Source: Telmatactis stephensoni
Lineage: Eukaryota; Cnidaria; Anthozoa; Actiniaria; Isophelliidae
NCBI GenBank assembly: GCA_029948255.1
Contig: JALIZF010001762.1
Span: 1 to 64,000 of the forward strand
Direction of reading: 5' to 3'
Length of the DNA: 64,000 nt
Shown: piece after piece, positions 42,646-56,085 of the stretch
Position numbering within the stretch: the stretch's first letter is position 1
Layout of the letters: each line of letters begins with the position of its first letter
Made by a program: the position numbers and the translations under genes
The notes under the pieces: model-generated
What the model saw: the letters and a program-made list of their open reading frames with translations, nothing else
What the model was told of the DNA's origin: nothing
The model's database searches: none

Positions 42646-45600
42646 CATAGCATTTCAAGTGCTTTTCATCTTCCAGAGTACAGAACAGAAAACAGTACAG
42701 TACAGAAACATCCGATCCTGACCCTGACCCAATGTCCCTGATCCTCGATCCCACCCATTTGGTCCCTGAGCCTTGGCCTCTGATCCCTGATCCTGGCAAT
42801 AATTTGGAGCTTGATCCCTGATCCCATATACCTTGTTACGAGCCTGCCATATTGCTTTCTCTCCGCCCCCCCCCCCCCCTTCCCCTCCTGCAGTCAAAGA
42901 AAGCTTTGATCTCAAGCATTCCTTTATACACCGGAAAAGAATAGTAATGCTTGAGATCTTTATGGTGAATTTAGAAGGATAAATAGAGTTAAAGAAATAA
43001 TATGTTATAAATCATCTAAGTGTTGCTGATCAGCACTGAACTGAGGCTTGGCAGATCACCTGATCATCTGCTTTAGTCTAACTGCATGTCTGCCAAAAAG
43101 AAAAAAGAAAGAAATTTAAAACCAGGGTTAGGGTTGCACAATAATTACACAATTGCAAAATTATCTAAGGAAAACAATATTGTAATCACAAAACCTGACA
43201 AAGGGATCAGAACAGCATGGTGATCATAGACAGAAAATGCACTGCAATCAAAGTAATTCCTCAACATTTTCAATGGCACTTCAAATTAGTTCAAAATTTA
43301 AAACCAATATCATAAGATAAAGGTCAGACTCAGCAACCATGTACAATGTATGCTGCAATGCAATAATATTATTTCTGCCAGGACTCTTTCAAATGCAAGT
43401 ATATACTCAGAAGCAAAGATTTCGGAAAAATATAAGCCAATAAGATAGCAATATTAATAACTAATAAATTAAATATACAAATTAAATTCAATTAAATTTG
43501 TACTAACTATACAAGATGAAATTCAGACAAATTGACATGAGTACATGGAAATATTTGACAGCTAGTATAAAGAAAATTTATCCTAAAGTGAAGATCAAGG
43601 GAAGGGGGAAGTAAAAGAAAAATAGACTTTAAAAAACTTTCTTTTTGGTGGTTATAATTGCCAAATTTATACACCCCCATGCAGGGTATATACTCCTTTG
43701 AAATTCTTCACAATCAAATGTTTGTGTAGGATTGTCTGTACATGCATCACTGTCTTGATTACAATCTAAGAAAGATCAACAATAAATAGAAAAACATCTA
43801 TAGTAATCAGATGTTCCTGGTGCATGTTGTAAATAAATAAAGGTATTTAAGTTAACTTGTGGAAGGTACTCAAGCAAGATAGAGATTTCATCAATATAAT
43901 AATGGCAAGCTCGGTCCAGCTTTAAAAAAGCTGTGAACAAACTCACATTTGATGCAACTTTTGTTATATATATAGTTGATATGATTAAAATTATTATGAA
44001 AATTTACTTAAGGACTTAGGATTAAAGATTAAGGATTTTCATCTATACAGTGGTGCACAGGTGCACTGGTGGCACTTGGTACATCTCATACACTGTGGGT
44101 ACTTTGGTCTGCCATTACACTGGTACAATGGTAAACTGATACAAACAGCACACTAGTACTCTGGTATGGCAGTACGCTTACACAATGGTACGTACCTTAT
44201 ATGCTGGTACGTTGGTATATGGATACTACCCTGGTATGATAATGTACTCTGGGCACGCTCGCACGGATTCCCACATAATTGTATATTTGATGAAATCCTG
44301 GTACAACGGTACACCTTAGCTGTAAATAACTGAGGAAAAAAGACATCAAAATTAAGTGGTGCTTTTTAGTCTTTTCAGCAAATTTATTTAAAAAAAAATT
44401 AGTACCACATCAAATTTGTAAATATTATTTTGATAATCCTATTACAATGCAAGCACATAAGACAGCAGCCAGAGGCATATATGGACCCAAATTAAGCTTA
44501 AAAGAATGAAAACTAACTATAGAAGCAGAAGACTTATCCTCAAAATTTAAAATGCAGCCACACACTGATCAGCAGCAGTATGATCACTCCTACATTAATT
44601 TTGTGAGCTTATTACCCCAAAAATTCAATTTGAAAAACATAGTTATTATATTTAAAAGTCATCATGTAGTTTGAAAATAATTAGTTATTCTATCGTAAGG
44701 AGCTTAAATTAATTGCAAATAATATATAAACTTATTAACAATGATCCAGAGGGGGAAAAATTGTGGCTTGGAGTTTGATATCCTTGAGTCCTATTCACTT
44801 GGGAAATCCGAAGTATCAAAACCTTCCATACAGACATTCCTCACCAGATATTCCAATTCTAGACCCATGCAGGGTGGCCAACATCTGATCTGAGATTACA
44901 ATTATTGACTGTGAAAGTTAAATATATGTGCAAAATTAATTAATCACTTAATTGATATCAAGTTGGTTCTAGATATCTCTGCACTACAAAAATATTGTTC
45001 AGGCCTTGCAATTAAATTCTGTAAGATAGAGTGGTGCATTGGGGACATGCCAGGATCTGTAAATTTAATCCACCACAAAAAAGGTAAATAAATAATATAA
45101 AATCTGCAAATATGCACAATTTTTACATTGTTTGAGGAACTCAAATCCCCAATCAAAAATATTGAAAATATCAAAATCCACACTAAAAATGTCATGCATG
45201 CAGGCACTAAATATATCCAAGAAAAACATCCCAGCCTCCAAGATTGAATAAGTGCAGTAAGTAAAAACTTAATTTAGTACCTTATAAGTTTACCTTAAGT
45301 TACAATATAATGGAGGTTCATATTTATTGACATACACTTCAATCAGGTAATGATAAGGCCACATATCAAAAATGCATTAAAGCCAAAATAATAGTAGATT
45401 CTGTAAACTGATCTATTTGAGACATTTGATCTAATATTTTATTAATTAGATGGCTCTCAAAATGGTGGCAATAAAATAGAATTAATTGCTTAGAATTTTT
45501 GATGTAAATTTTTAGTATTTAAAAATTATAACATCTATTTGACTGGCATGGTAATGAGGCTGGGGTATTGAGTTCAGGCCAAGCAATGAGAGCATGCACT

Positions 45601-46850
45601 AACCATCCAGGCACTTACATATTGATTGGTGTATTTTTCTTCTCCAATTTTTCCTCCTTCAGCAAAACTTAACATGAGTTGATCAGTGTGATATGAAAAA
45701 TAATTTACGTAGAGGTATAGGCATGTGTGTGTGCAAGCAGATGTCGAAAATTACCTTTGTGGTTATATATGCTGCTGAGAAAAGATTATATTTTATATCT
45801 GATCATACCTTGGGATCTTATAAATTCTTGTATGTGTTATATTCTTTTTCCAATTCAGTTCTTGCTCAATCTATTAGTCCTGCAACAAATGATTTGATGG
45901 GGCTATTATTTCAAACTCTGGTTTCAAGCATTGTAAATATAATGGTTTAAAATACAATTATATGAATTTACCAACACAGGTCAGATTATCATTAGCCTTG
46001 GTCTGAAAAAGTCGTTATTCGTTAAGTAGCAGAAATCCTATCAGTATAAAGATGGTATTGTTCAGATTCTGTGCTTATATCCAAGGGGGAGGGAAGGGGG
46101 GGGCTTCTATAAATAAGAGGAAGGGGAAACACATCGAAAATTTCAAAAATAGCCCATAAAAGGTACCCAAGTTTTATCTTGGTGGGGGTGGCAACAATTG
46201 TTTTCTCAAAAATACACTAATTCAAAAAAGCACTAGAAGAATCGAAAAAAAAAAAACATCCTAAAAGGTGCCAGTGAAGTCACTGATTTTGACCCTTAAA
46301 AAGTATAGTAGCATGCGACTTTGAAAAACTGAGTATTTAAACTCTTCACCTTGATTCATTTAGTGATCAATGAACATATATTGAAAAATAAGGTGCCAGC
46401 AATACTTACAATAAGATTATTACAATTACAAAAAAGAAAACTGTCGTCTGCTTTTCAATACCTTTCAGCAGCGCAGTGTCATTTTCTTTTCGGCTTGTAG
46501 TAGCTCATGTTTGCAATCGATGGCATGATATGAGCTGATCACCAAACCTTTCAGATTTGACCCTCATTATAGCTTCTTTTGATGAGGCTGTATGTGTGAA
46601 AAAGGAAGGAAAATGTTTGATAGATAAATATCTTATATAAGGGAACGAGAGGAAAATTCAAAACACGTTCAAGATTATTCCACATCTGGGTGATTCAAAA
46701 GTGCTTACCTTTTTAGACTTTTTAGCTCACTGAAAATTAAGACAATGATGGATTTCGAAAGTACAATAAGGCTATGTTATGTGAAGATCGTTTTGACGAA
46801 ACTGACATCTTGATATCTTTCATTTTATAAAGAAAATCCATGACCGTGTC
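42646..46850. other. AT-rich non-coding region
   Basis: No supported gene. Features: degenerate CCTGATCC repeats at ~42715-42830, a C run at ~42868-42880, and a ~260-bp stretch at 44045-44310 with many irregular CTGGTAC-like units. Confidence 0.5.
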
Positions 46851-47189
46851 GATTGCTTGCAGTTGTTGTTCGTTTCCCGCGAAACCGACAATTCGCGCCA
46901 AGTTCGACTATTGTTTTGTCCTCCAATCATATTTCTTATAATATCGTTCTTTGTCACGCGATAATTTTAACCAATCATAACATTTCATTTATTGAGGACC
47001 TCGTGTGCTGCTTTGCTAAAAACATTTCAGTGGAGGATTCGGCAGTGCGGGGTTCAAGTTTTAGATCTTTTTTATTTCCATTGAGTTTAGTATTATCCGA
47101 GAAAGGAAATATTTTTTTTCAACTTTGCAGCGGAAAACACAACTCTAAAGCTCATTCGACGAGCTTATTAATATTCAAACTCGACCTTG

Positions 47190-47925
47190 GAGGTAAGTCT
47201 ACCTGTAGTTTTCCCGCTCTTTTTGAAATTTGCTTTTTAGCGCTTTTTGATTTTAAAAATCGCTTCTACAACATTTAAACTTACCCACTTCTTTTACAGC
47301 TTCATCTAAAATAGAATTTGCTACCACAAGGGAATGGTAAACAACAGAAAACATGAGAAAAGTCGTGAACTTGAAGGTAAATGGATGTGGACGTTTTTTC
47401 GCGCCTTTTTTGCAGTTTGCTTTTAACATGCTTTATACGCTTGAAAATCGCTTTGACAACCTTTAAACATACTCGATTCTTTTCTTCCAGTGTCAGCTAC
47501 ATGAGTATCATCCCTTCGCTTTGGTGATTAAGGTAAAAAGTAAATCAAATTCATATCTTTGTGCTTGTGTGAGTGCAGGCTTTGCCGCTCAGTTGTTGGC
47601 AAGTTTTGCCGTCAAAATTCATGCGGAAAAAAAGACTGCCTCAACGCGGAAATCTTCCGTATACTGCAGATAATTTATATTGATTATTGGCTCATGGTTT
47701 GATTTTGGTTTTTATCGTTTGTTTGACTTATGGTTTGTTTTTCTTTATTTTTTCTTATCAGGAACGAAGGTGTTTCGTGTACTAGAGAGCGAAAGGTCGA
47801 CGTCCGTACAAAAGTGTTTGGTCGAGTTATGCAAAATGGCTCTTTAACTTCTCATTAGTTTGTATATGTATTGAAATATTGATTGTTTTCTGCCAATAAA
47901 ATGTTTTTTGGTATAAATATTGAGT
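47190..47925 (+). ncRNA. Possible spliced transcript with a duplicated exon-intron unit
   Basis: Good splice signals occur in order: donor at 47193, acceptor and exon 47300-47376, donor 47377, exon 47491-47532, donor 47533, acceptor before 47762, and AATAAA at 47895. The first two introns resemble each other (TTTGCTTTT...AAAATCGCTT...ACA(A)C(A/C)TTTAAAC), so an exon-intron unit of ~190 bp seems duplicated. Only a short open frame runs through the exons. Could be the 3' part of a gene or a non-coding RNA. Confidence 0.3.
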
Positions 47926-47989
47926 GCAATTTATTTGCTGTTTTATAGAGGAGAATAATCCTCTCTATAGTAGGGTAAAACTAAAGTAT

Positions 47990-48561
47990 CGTGGCCCCCC
48001 TGAATAAACTGAGATTTACCTACAATTATCTAATACAGGAAAATTCAGGAAAACTTGAATTTTACCAAATTATCCCGAACAGATAATCCCAAGAAAATTC
48101 AGGTTTACGTGCCAATTATCCATACGTGGGAAAACTCGAGAAAATGGGAATTTGACAGAATTATCCATGAACAGATAATGCCGAGATAATTCAGGTTTTC
48201 TTAAATTATCCATACGTGGGAAAACTCGAGAAAACGGGAATTTGACAGAATTATCCATGAACAGATAATGCCGAGATAATTCAGGTTTTCTTAAATTATC
48301 CATACGTGGGAAAACTCGAGAAAACGGGAATTTACCAGAATTATCCATGAACAGATAACTTTCGGATAACTCAGGTTTTCTTAAATTATCTGAATTGGTA
48401 AAATGCAAGATAATCTACCGTTTTGCCAAATTATCCGTTTGGGATAATTCAGGATAACTCAAATTTTCCTCTTCGGAAAATTCGGGAAAATTACGAGATA
48501 ATATCACGTTTTCCCAAATTTTCCTCTAGTTTTCCAGATGGGAAAACGCGAGCGTTTTTGC
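47990..48561. repeat. Right subterminal array of the 13.7-kb insertion, with 90-bp tandem repeat
   Basis: A 90-bp unit (CATACGTGGGAAAACTCGAG...) occurs about three times between 48111 and 48400; copies at 48121, 48211 and 48301 align exactly. The rest is short GGATAATTC and GGAAAATTC motifs, matching the left array in inverted orientation. Confidence 0.88.
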
Positions 48562-51500
48562 CGTGTCTCCTGTTGTGTCGTTGTAAAGTTGGCCTACTTG
48601 AGGAAGATCTAGCTAGTAGATTTAGAATATCCCAGGGACTGGTAAGCAAAGTTCTTACTACTTGGATCAAGTTTGTGTACTTCAGGTTCAAAGAACTGAA
48701 CATCTTCCCAGATAGAGATATAATAGAGCTTCACAAACCTCAGTGCTTCAAAGATAAATACAAAGGTACCACAGTCATTATTGATGCAACAGAGATCTAC
48801 ATTGAAAAGCCTAGTAACCCTGAAGCACAGCAGTTGACTTTTTCCAGTTATAAGAACAGTAACACACTCAAGTCATTGATAGGTATTACTCCAAGTGGTA
48901 GTGTCTGTTTTGTTTCACAATTATATGGTGGATCAATATCAGATAAGGACATTACATTGAAGTCTGGATTTATTGAAAAGCTTCAAAGAAATTACGAAGT
49001 CATGGCAGATAGAGGATTCAATATTCAAGAGATACCAGAAATTGTTTGCAAAGGTGTGAAGGTGAATGTACCCCCATTCATGAATGAGTCAGGCCAATTT
49101 ACTGAAAGTGAACTGTTAAGACTCGGCAGATTGCAACACTCAGAATCCATGTTGAGAGAGCCATAGAAAGAATAAAAAATTATCACATTCTAGACTTCAT
49201 TCCAGTCACATTGTGCAAAAATGGATTAATTGATATGATTTTTTTCATTTGTGCTATGTTCACTAATTTCTTACCACCCCTTGTAAATTAACAGTTTACA
49301 CTAAGCAACACTTTTTATTATAATTTTGCTATTCATTGAATACAACATACTGTATGTCTGGAGAAGCCATGACATATTAAAATATAAATATCATTGAGTA
49401 GTTATTAATTATTATTAAGCATATACCTTTTGCTTAAAGTTATTTTTGATATCTTAGCTTCCAAAGTTTAAACTGAGGCTTGGTGATGTGTAATCAACTG
49501 TATTAAAATGAACATTTTTTTTTTAATTTCCCTAAGAACTTTACCTAATCTTGGCAGACCAACTGCAATTCTTGGATAAGCAAGTTCAATTGCAATGTAC
49601 TTGTCATAGAACTCTTCAAGTTTGGGTACAACAGTGTTTGTGAACTTTCTGCTTTTCTTGACACTGAAGATTATAATATCTTTCAAATCAGAAATAATTA
49701 AATCTGCATATTCATACTCCATACAATAAAGTTGATGCTGGACTTGATACGAGAAACTAGATTTCCAAATTGCATTTTACAGATTCCTCTCTTACAGACT
49801 GCTTGTTTTAATGACATTCCCTCAGGAAATACTCTCTTTGCTTCTACTAAACATCTTTTGAAGACTTCCCCATCGGGAGATGCACCTAGGAAAGGATGGT
49901 TGGATCACGGCGGGCCCCGAGCGGCTCCACAAACAGCACTTTAAAATGTCATTGTTCGCCATATTGGACGGGATCGTATTTTGGGAGCCTGGGTACGATT
50001 AACGACATTTGTCCGAATCGCTTCAGTGAAGTCTTCGTAGTTGCCTCGGATCTTCGGTCTGGAGCAATCGGATGGCGGGAAAATCTTGAGCGGGAACGGG
50101 GCTTTGCAACGATACCAAATCTGCCATGTTTTCGCTTGGAAGAGTTGTTGGTTTTGTGTGCTCTTTCTAGCCCTTTTAGGCGATTTTTACTGAAATGGCT
50201 GAAATGCCTACAATAATGCCTCATTTTTTTTCGCCGTTTTAAGTTTCATCACTTCTAAATCTTGTTTTTCTGTTGATTTATGATCTAAAACACAACTTGT
50301 TCGTCTTCGATTTTTTATTTTTACTTCTGATGGCGCGCTGTGGCTCTTGAAAGTTTGTGTTTGTACACGTCTGTTTACAAGATCACTTCGACATGGTCAA
50401 AACAAAGGGACGAAGGTTTCGTGTTGACAAGTACCAGAAGCTGCAGAAAGAAAGGAGGAATGAGGAGGTTATGAAGAGAAGAAAGATTCAGGAGCTGGAT
50501 GCTGAAGTCAATGAACTCGAGAAAGAAATAGAGGAGAAGAGAAAACTATTAGCGGCGAAGAGGGTCCAATTTTCTAGATTGGACACGAAGGTAAGATTTT
50601 GGCTATTTAAAGCATTTAAAGGGGTGATTTAACTACCTAGTCTGATATCAATTTCTTCGTGTTTAACGGATTTAAGCTCTTAAGCCTAAGCTTCTTATTT
50701 CAAGTTGAAAGGATTCTAAAGGATTTGATATAGGGTCGATATAAATCAAAGTAGAAATTTAAAAGAAGTGTATAAATTATTTTTACTAGATTATTAGAAG
50801 GAAAGAAAGGTAGTTTTAGATTATTGAAGTGAAGCCGGGCCGTGCGCTTTAGGTACGGTACTTACGTCCGTCCGTGAAATCTACATCTACATGTTATTTT
50901 TATTTAGCCAATAAGTCTTAAGTTATATTCTCCAATAATTAATTCATTAATAGTTTATTGCATTATTAATTTATAGGAAACAAAGGAATTTATATAATTT
51001 ATCACCTATTTTTTTTAGGTTGCATTATTTGACTCGATTATTCATTTATGCCATTGAGTTTTAAAACTGAATAACATCCATAGATACAAATCTGTGCATG
51101 GGCATCAGCTGGATTGACATTTTCAAGATTTTTAATTTGTTTGTGCCGAATAATCTAGAGATTTAAAATATAATATATACAAATTTATGCAAAAACTATG
51201 GTCCAAACCTTTTCTTGCATGATTGTTTTGAGCCTTGTGTATCTGAGCAATGCAGAGCTTAGTCGAGCCAAGCCACGCCGCTTCGAAAAGCTGTACAGCC
51301 CTTGATGGCCCAGCTCCCGACCGGACAGAGCCGAGCTGTCTGACTTAGCCGAGCAGAGCGAAGATTCATTAAATGGTTCACACTAAAAAAATAAAATTGA
51401 TTTATTGATTGGTCATTGAATATTGTTATCAAATAATGCAATTAATATTCAAACAATGCATCTGTATGTGTGTTTTTTTCACTATAGGTATTTATATACA

Positions 51501-53388
51501 GTCATAGTTTGACTGTCATTGATTTTTTAATATCAACATGTATATACAAAATAACTTGAGTACTAAAAAATATAGAGGCAATTTGTTTGCTCTGTTATTA
51601 GCAGTTATAATATTAACTTACATGATATAAATTATAGATAGCAGAGACAGTGAAAGAAGTAGAGGAGTTAGATGACATTGCGAGGGAGTTAGGCAGAGGT
51701 AGGAAGAAGACCAGAAGGAAGAAAGTGGCAGATTTTAGAAATGGGAGTTTGACAGTAAGAGAGGCAACAGGCAGAAAGAGAAGAAATAGTACATTCAAGG
51801 CAGCTGAGGAAATTCATGGGGGAAGTAAAAGGGCAGCAAGTGTTGGGCTCATTGATACAGTTTTGACAAGATGTAGTAAAAAGCTAATCACAGAAATGTT
51901 TATGGAGAATGAAATATCTAAAAAAATTACACAAGAAAAATATGAATCTGAATTTAAAAAATATGAGAGTTCCAATGAAAATATGTGTCGTAGTGTAGCT
52001 GTGTATTATAGTGGTGGGGTTACTGGTAAGCGTAAATATAGGAGATTATATAGAGGAAAGTGCTTATAAGGGTAATAATAAGAGCACAGCACGCATATCA
52101 ATTGCCAGTTGTCCTGTCCCTAGACTTGTGCCATACAATAAGCTTATGCCATTCATTAAGTCCATCCCCATTGGTACTATATATAGTGTTAAGGACAACA
52201 TTATGCCATGGGTTTAGAAGATAAGGTAAGTGGTTGCTACAGTGAGTTTACGTGAGACTTTAATTTCTTTGGCGAAGTTTTATTTGAATAAAACCTAGTG
52301 GTTATGACCTTGTCTGGTTTGGTGAAAATAACACTTTCTATGTAAGCTCTAGGTGGAGATGGTGCCCCATTTGGTAAAGATGACACATCGTGTGCATGGC
52401 TTGTTAGCCTGCTCAACATTGGTCGTGGAGTGCTAAGCAGCAATGAAAATTTTCTCATTTTTGGGGCAAACTGCTCTGAAAATTGTCTTCCTATAATGAG
52501 ATAAATTTTCTTCTTTCAGAAGTCAAGGCAATACAGCAACAAACATTTCAGATTTCTTTAAATGCCACTAACACTGTTAATGTTAAATTTGTAATTGCTG
52601 AATTGCCAAATGACATGAAAATGCTTGCATTTCTTTCTGGTGAACTAAATAACAGTGCCACTTTTTTCTCCTCTTTTGCAGATGTATCATCTTCTAATGG
52701 GAGATCCCTTGATGGTACATTTGGAAGGGAGGAGACAAACCTTTGGAAGCCTTGGGAGTATAAAGCTAGACTGGAAGTAGTAAAAGAAGTAGAAAAAGAA
52801 AAGAAGGCCTTGGCCAAGAAAAAGCTGAAACCCAAAACTGAAAGAAAGAAAATCACAGAGCTAATCTCTTCAAAGTGCAGCAGACAGGAATTCAAGCCAC
52901 TTCTTCAAGAAACTAGTGATGTTGCCCATGTAGAGCCCCTACACTTAAAAAACAATGCATGTGCTTGGGTACATAAACAGTTTCTTCAAGAAGTGATTCA
53001 AGTGTCAGATATTCCATCTGATCATATCCCCTTTTCCCAGTTGCCTCCTAATAGCCCTTTTGTTCATTATGGCTGTGTTTTCACTAGGTCATTCTAAGCT
53101 AGTTTTTCCGTGAAAGTCCGGAAATACAGTGAAAACAGGCAAAAAAACTTAAAGCTAGCTTTAAAAAACATGGTGTTTTCACTTGAACAAACCAACAAAA
53201 CAGTCTCAAAAACACCGGAAATGCCAACATTTTTAAGCGACCTGAAAAGATGGCTTTGCTTGGCCAAGTAAACACCTTTGCCAGGAGGAACCAATCACAG
53301 CGTTCTTCTTGATAGATGTTTGTCATCTTAAAGTCGACATGACCTTTGCTCCTCGTGTTGTGTAGCTCTACAATTCGTGTTTGTAATC

Positions 53389-54479
53389 ATGGCAGACAAT
53401 TCCAACAAAAATACTAATGGAAGCTTTCCAAATATTCCTCTAAGTTACAGGTTAGTGTTTCACTTGATATTAACTTAAATCGCATCTGAAGTTTTATGCT
53501 GATAGAAGTTTTTTTTTCTATTAGAAACCGATTTACCATACCGCCACCACAGGCTTTCGAAACGCCTTCACATTCTGCCAGTAGTGCCCCATTAGTTTTT
53601 AGAGCAGGCCAGATCTTCGGCAACAATTCTGGTGCTAACCTTCCCCGGCCTCATGGCTTCGTGTTTCCCCCGAGTATACCTAGTCCTCACAACACCACGC
53701 TGCATTGGCCGCCAAATATGTACTCGTCGAGATCGCATGATGAATCAAACAAGCCAAGCACTAGTCGACAAAGTGAGGATACCTCTGATTTGTCTTCAAA
53801 GAAAAAACGATGGTCAGACCAAGAAACACGTTATTTAATCGATATCTGGCAGGACAACTATCCGATTAGCAAAAAAAGAAACGCAACTGTCTGGGAATCC
53901 ATAGCGAAAACGCTCAACAAACGATTGAGTGAAGAAGGGCTAGACATGTTTAGATCCGGAACGCAATGCAAAACACGGATTAAAAACCTCGAAGACGAGT
54001 ACAAGAAAACGAAAGACCACAATAACAGGTCGGGAAACAACAGGCAGACTTGCGAATACTTTGATATCCTCGACAAGGTTCTCGGTTGCAAGCCGAATAT
54101 TACACCAAAAAGCATCGTTGAAGTAGGGCTTGGGACTGATGAACACTCAAGCGATGAAGAACTCGTCAACAACTCTCAACAAACACCACATGATTCGAGT
54201 TACACAGAAAATAGCGACGAGGAGTCTTTGGTGAAGTCTGCAGAGAAAAAAGGATCTGGTAAGGGCAAGCAACCCGCGCAAAAACAAAAACGAAAGAGGC
54301 AATCTACGTCGCCAGATGAGTCAAGCCAAGACTTTCTTAAATTCCTGGAGGCCAGTCAACAAAGAGATCACGAGTTCTTCGGCCAATTGGCCGAAAAAGA
54401 GGCGGAGAGAGAGTTGAAAACACAGAAAATGATGTTCGACACCATCAAAGACATAGCGAAGATTTTTAAAGACAGCTAA
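53389..54479 (+). CDS. Harbinger Myb/SANT-like DNA-binding protein
   Basis: Two exons, 53389-53450 and 53525-54479, joined through an AG/A codon, give 338 residues. The trihelix Myb/SANT-like domain is at ~115-210 (KKRWSDQETRYLIDIWQDN, ...CKTRIKNLEDEYKKTK). An acidic Ser-rich region, a basic NLS-like stretch (KGKQPAQKQKRKRQS) and a C-terminal helix (FGQLAEKEAERELKTQKMM) follow. In Harbingers this protein helps bring the transposase into the nucleus and to the ends. No lesion seen. Confidence 0.87.
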
Positions 54480-54849
54480 GTGTTCTAACAACGGTAACAA
54501 TTGTTTTTATTAACAAAGTTATTGTTCTAGTTAATATATAATCGTCTAGTTATCCTAGTTACAAGAGTGAAAGGTTGAAATAATAGACTTGCTTATGTTT
54601 TGGTTCATATTTGTCTAAGAGTATTAATTATCTTAGTTACAAGAGTAATTTTTATATATAATAGGACTTGCTTACAATGTTTTGATTCAATCAGGTTGAA
54701 AATATTCAATCTTATCCTAGTTACAACAGAGTAATACTAGTAAATCTTCGAATTCAAATGATTATCATAATTGATTTTGATAAAATCGATATTAGATCAA
54801 TAGCTGTTCATTGTAATGCAGTAAACGTCAAATAAATGTTTATAATGAT

Positions 54850-56085
54850 TCAGAATAGTGCGTTTTTAATGGCATCTCTCAGTCTTGTTCCATCTTGGTT
54901 AATAACATGGCCGGGCAAAGGTCCATTTACATTGTTTCCGTCGTCCACCACCTCAATTTCAGTATCGTCATTCAAATTTAGGCATATATTATGCAGAATA
55001 CAGCAAGTGATTATTGTTATAGGTACTTTATCTACTGATTCGTCTAGTTTAGTTAGAAGACATCTCCATCTCCCCTTGAGCAATCCAAATGCTTGTTCGA
55101 TAACTACCCTGGCGCTGCTTAAAGATTTATTGAATCGGTCTTGTCGTGGTGTTATACCTCTGGCCTGAGGGTAAGGTTTCATACACCAACTAGTAAGCCT
55201 GTATGCAGGATCGGCAACAAGAAGAGGCTTGACATCTCTTCCAGCTATTCGACGTACCGGTGAATTAAGCATTCGGTTGTTTTCGATTGCAGTGTAGAGT
55301 GAGCTCATTCTTACAATCCTCGCATCATGAATACTACCAGGATAGCCTGTGCTGACATGGATAAACTTCTTGTCTGCACTAGCAACTCCCTGCAAAACTA
55401 TGCTATGAAATTTTTTCCTATTTACGTACGAATTTGGATTGTCCTTTGGAGCAACAATATGGATGTGGGACCCGTCTAATGCGCCTACGACTTGAGGAAA
55501 GGTGCTAATATGTTCAAACTCTCGTATTGATTTTCTCGTTTCGTCTTCGGTCATGGGGAATTTAATAAACTCGTTCGCTCTATCGATGAGTGCGGCACAA
55601 AATTCGTCTTTAATGTTCATAGCTGTACAACGGCCTACACCAAATGTCAGTCCAATTGTCCTGAATGAGTTGCCAGTAGCTAATCGCCATAAAGCTATGG
55701 CTACACGTTTCTCTACTGAAATAGCCCCACGCAGAAAAGTATCTTGCTTAGCGATGAATGGACGGACTAATCCACAAATGTAATTAAATGTGTCTCTGCT
55801 GACTCTAAAGTGTTCACGCCAAAGGTGATTTTCACTGGGATTGTTTAGAAGTCCTTCAAACCAGAACTGAGGTCTACTGTAAACCCAAGCTCTCTTGGCT
55901 CTATAACGATGGCGATTGATTCGGTTTTGCTGTCTAATTCTTGCTAAAATCGATAATAAGCTGGTCCTTTGCCTTCGTTGCAAAGTTAGAAGTCGAAGAT
56001 TCCGTAAAAATCTCTGCCGTTTACGACGAAATACGACTGAAATCAACAGCAAAAGTGTACACACAAGTCCGTGAATACGCGCCAT
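54850..56085 (-). CDS. Harbinger transposase (HARBI1-like, DDE_Tnp_4)
   Basis: 411 residues in one exon, intact. N-terminal basic region, then a helix-turn-helix-like part (TIGLTFGVGRCTAMNIKDEF). The RNase H-fold core has Asp in VVGALDGSHIHI, Asp in LLVADPAYRL and Glu in SSARVVIEQAFGLLKGRWR, the standard DDE set. Length fits the family. It cuts the element at its ends and inserts at 3-bp targets, here TAT. The only transposase in the window with all catalytic residues in an unbroken frame. Confidence 0.93.
   Translation of the reverse strand: MARIHGLVCTLLLLISVVFRRKRQRFLRNLRLLTLQRRQRTSLLSILARIRQQNRINRHRYRAKRAWVYSRPQFWFEGLLNNPSENHLWREHFRVSRDTFNYICGLVRPFIAKQDTFLRGAISVEKRVAIALWRLATGNSFRTIGLTFGVGRCTAMNIKDEFCAALIDRANEFIKFPMTEDETRKSIREFEHISTFPQVVGALDGSHIHIVAPKDNPNSYVNRKKFHSIVLQGVASADKKFIHVSTGYPGSIHDARIVRMSSLYTAIENNRMLNSPVRRIAGRDVKPLLVADPAYRLTSWCMKPYPQARGITPRQDRFNKSLSSARVVIEQAFGLLKGRWRCLLTKLDESVDKVPITIITCCILHNICLNLNDDTEIEVVDDGNNVNGPLPGHVINQDGTRLRDAIKNALF

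Larger units (their letters stand above)
34868..48561. mobile_element. 13.7-kb insertion with matching inverted ends, class unknown
   Basis: The ends are a perfect ~20-bp inverted repeat starting GCAAAAACGCTCGCG, at the exact points where the THAP-DDE coding breaks. Inside the ends are long arrays of short motifs (TTTTCC, GGAAAA, AATTATCC). I could not identify a clear target duplication, and the host frame does not rejoin simply. It contains an IS630-like element and possibly a spliced transcript, but no transposase I can assign to its own ends. Confidence 0.7.
34009..49291 (+). pseudogene. THAP-domain DDE transposase, interrupted by a 13.7-kb insertion
   Basis: Starts MMRHCIAYGC at 34009. 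The THAP zinc finger changes frame near 34070-34100, then continues (TLLRTWLIKIKRENTP, YLCSAHFSTECF). A coiled coil follows (~34500-34650), then the pre-catalytic helix region (NYEVFSMVLNFLG). Coding stops at 34868. It resumes at ~48570 with GLLEEDLASRFRISQGLVSK and the DDE_Tnp_4-type core: Asp in VIIDATEIY, Asp in VMADRGFNI, Glu in VERAIERIKNY. A further frame change at ~49135 precedes the last motif; stop at 49289-49291. Inactive. Confidence 0.85.

Noticed and set aside
46853..47278. 141-residue open frame near 47 kb as a protein gene
   Set aside because: Non-ATG start, no motif, and low-complexity hydrophobic composition; a splice donor cuts it at 47193.
34868..48561. Treating the gap in the THAP-DDE gene as an intron
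   Set aside because: No GT...AG at the break, and both edges carry the same inverted 20-bp end, which indicates insertion.
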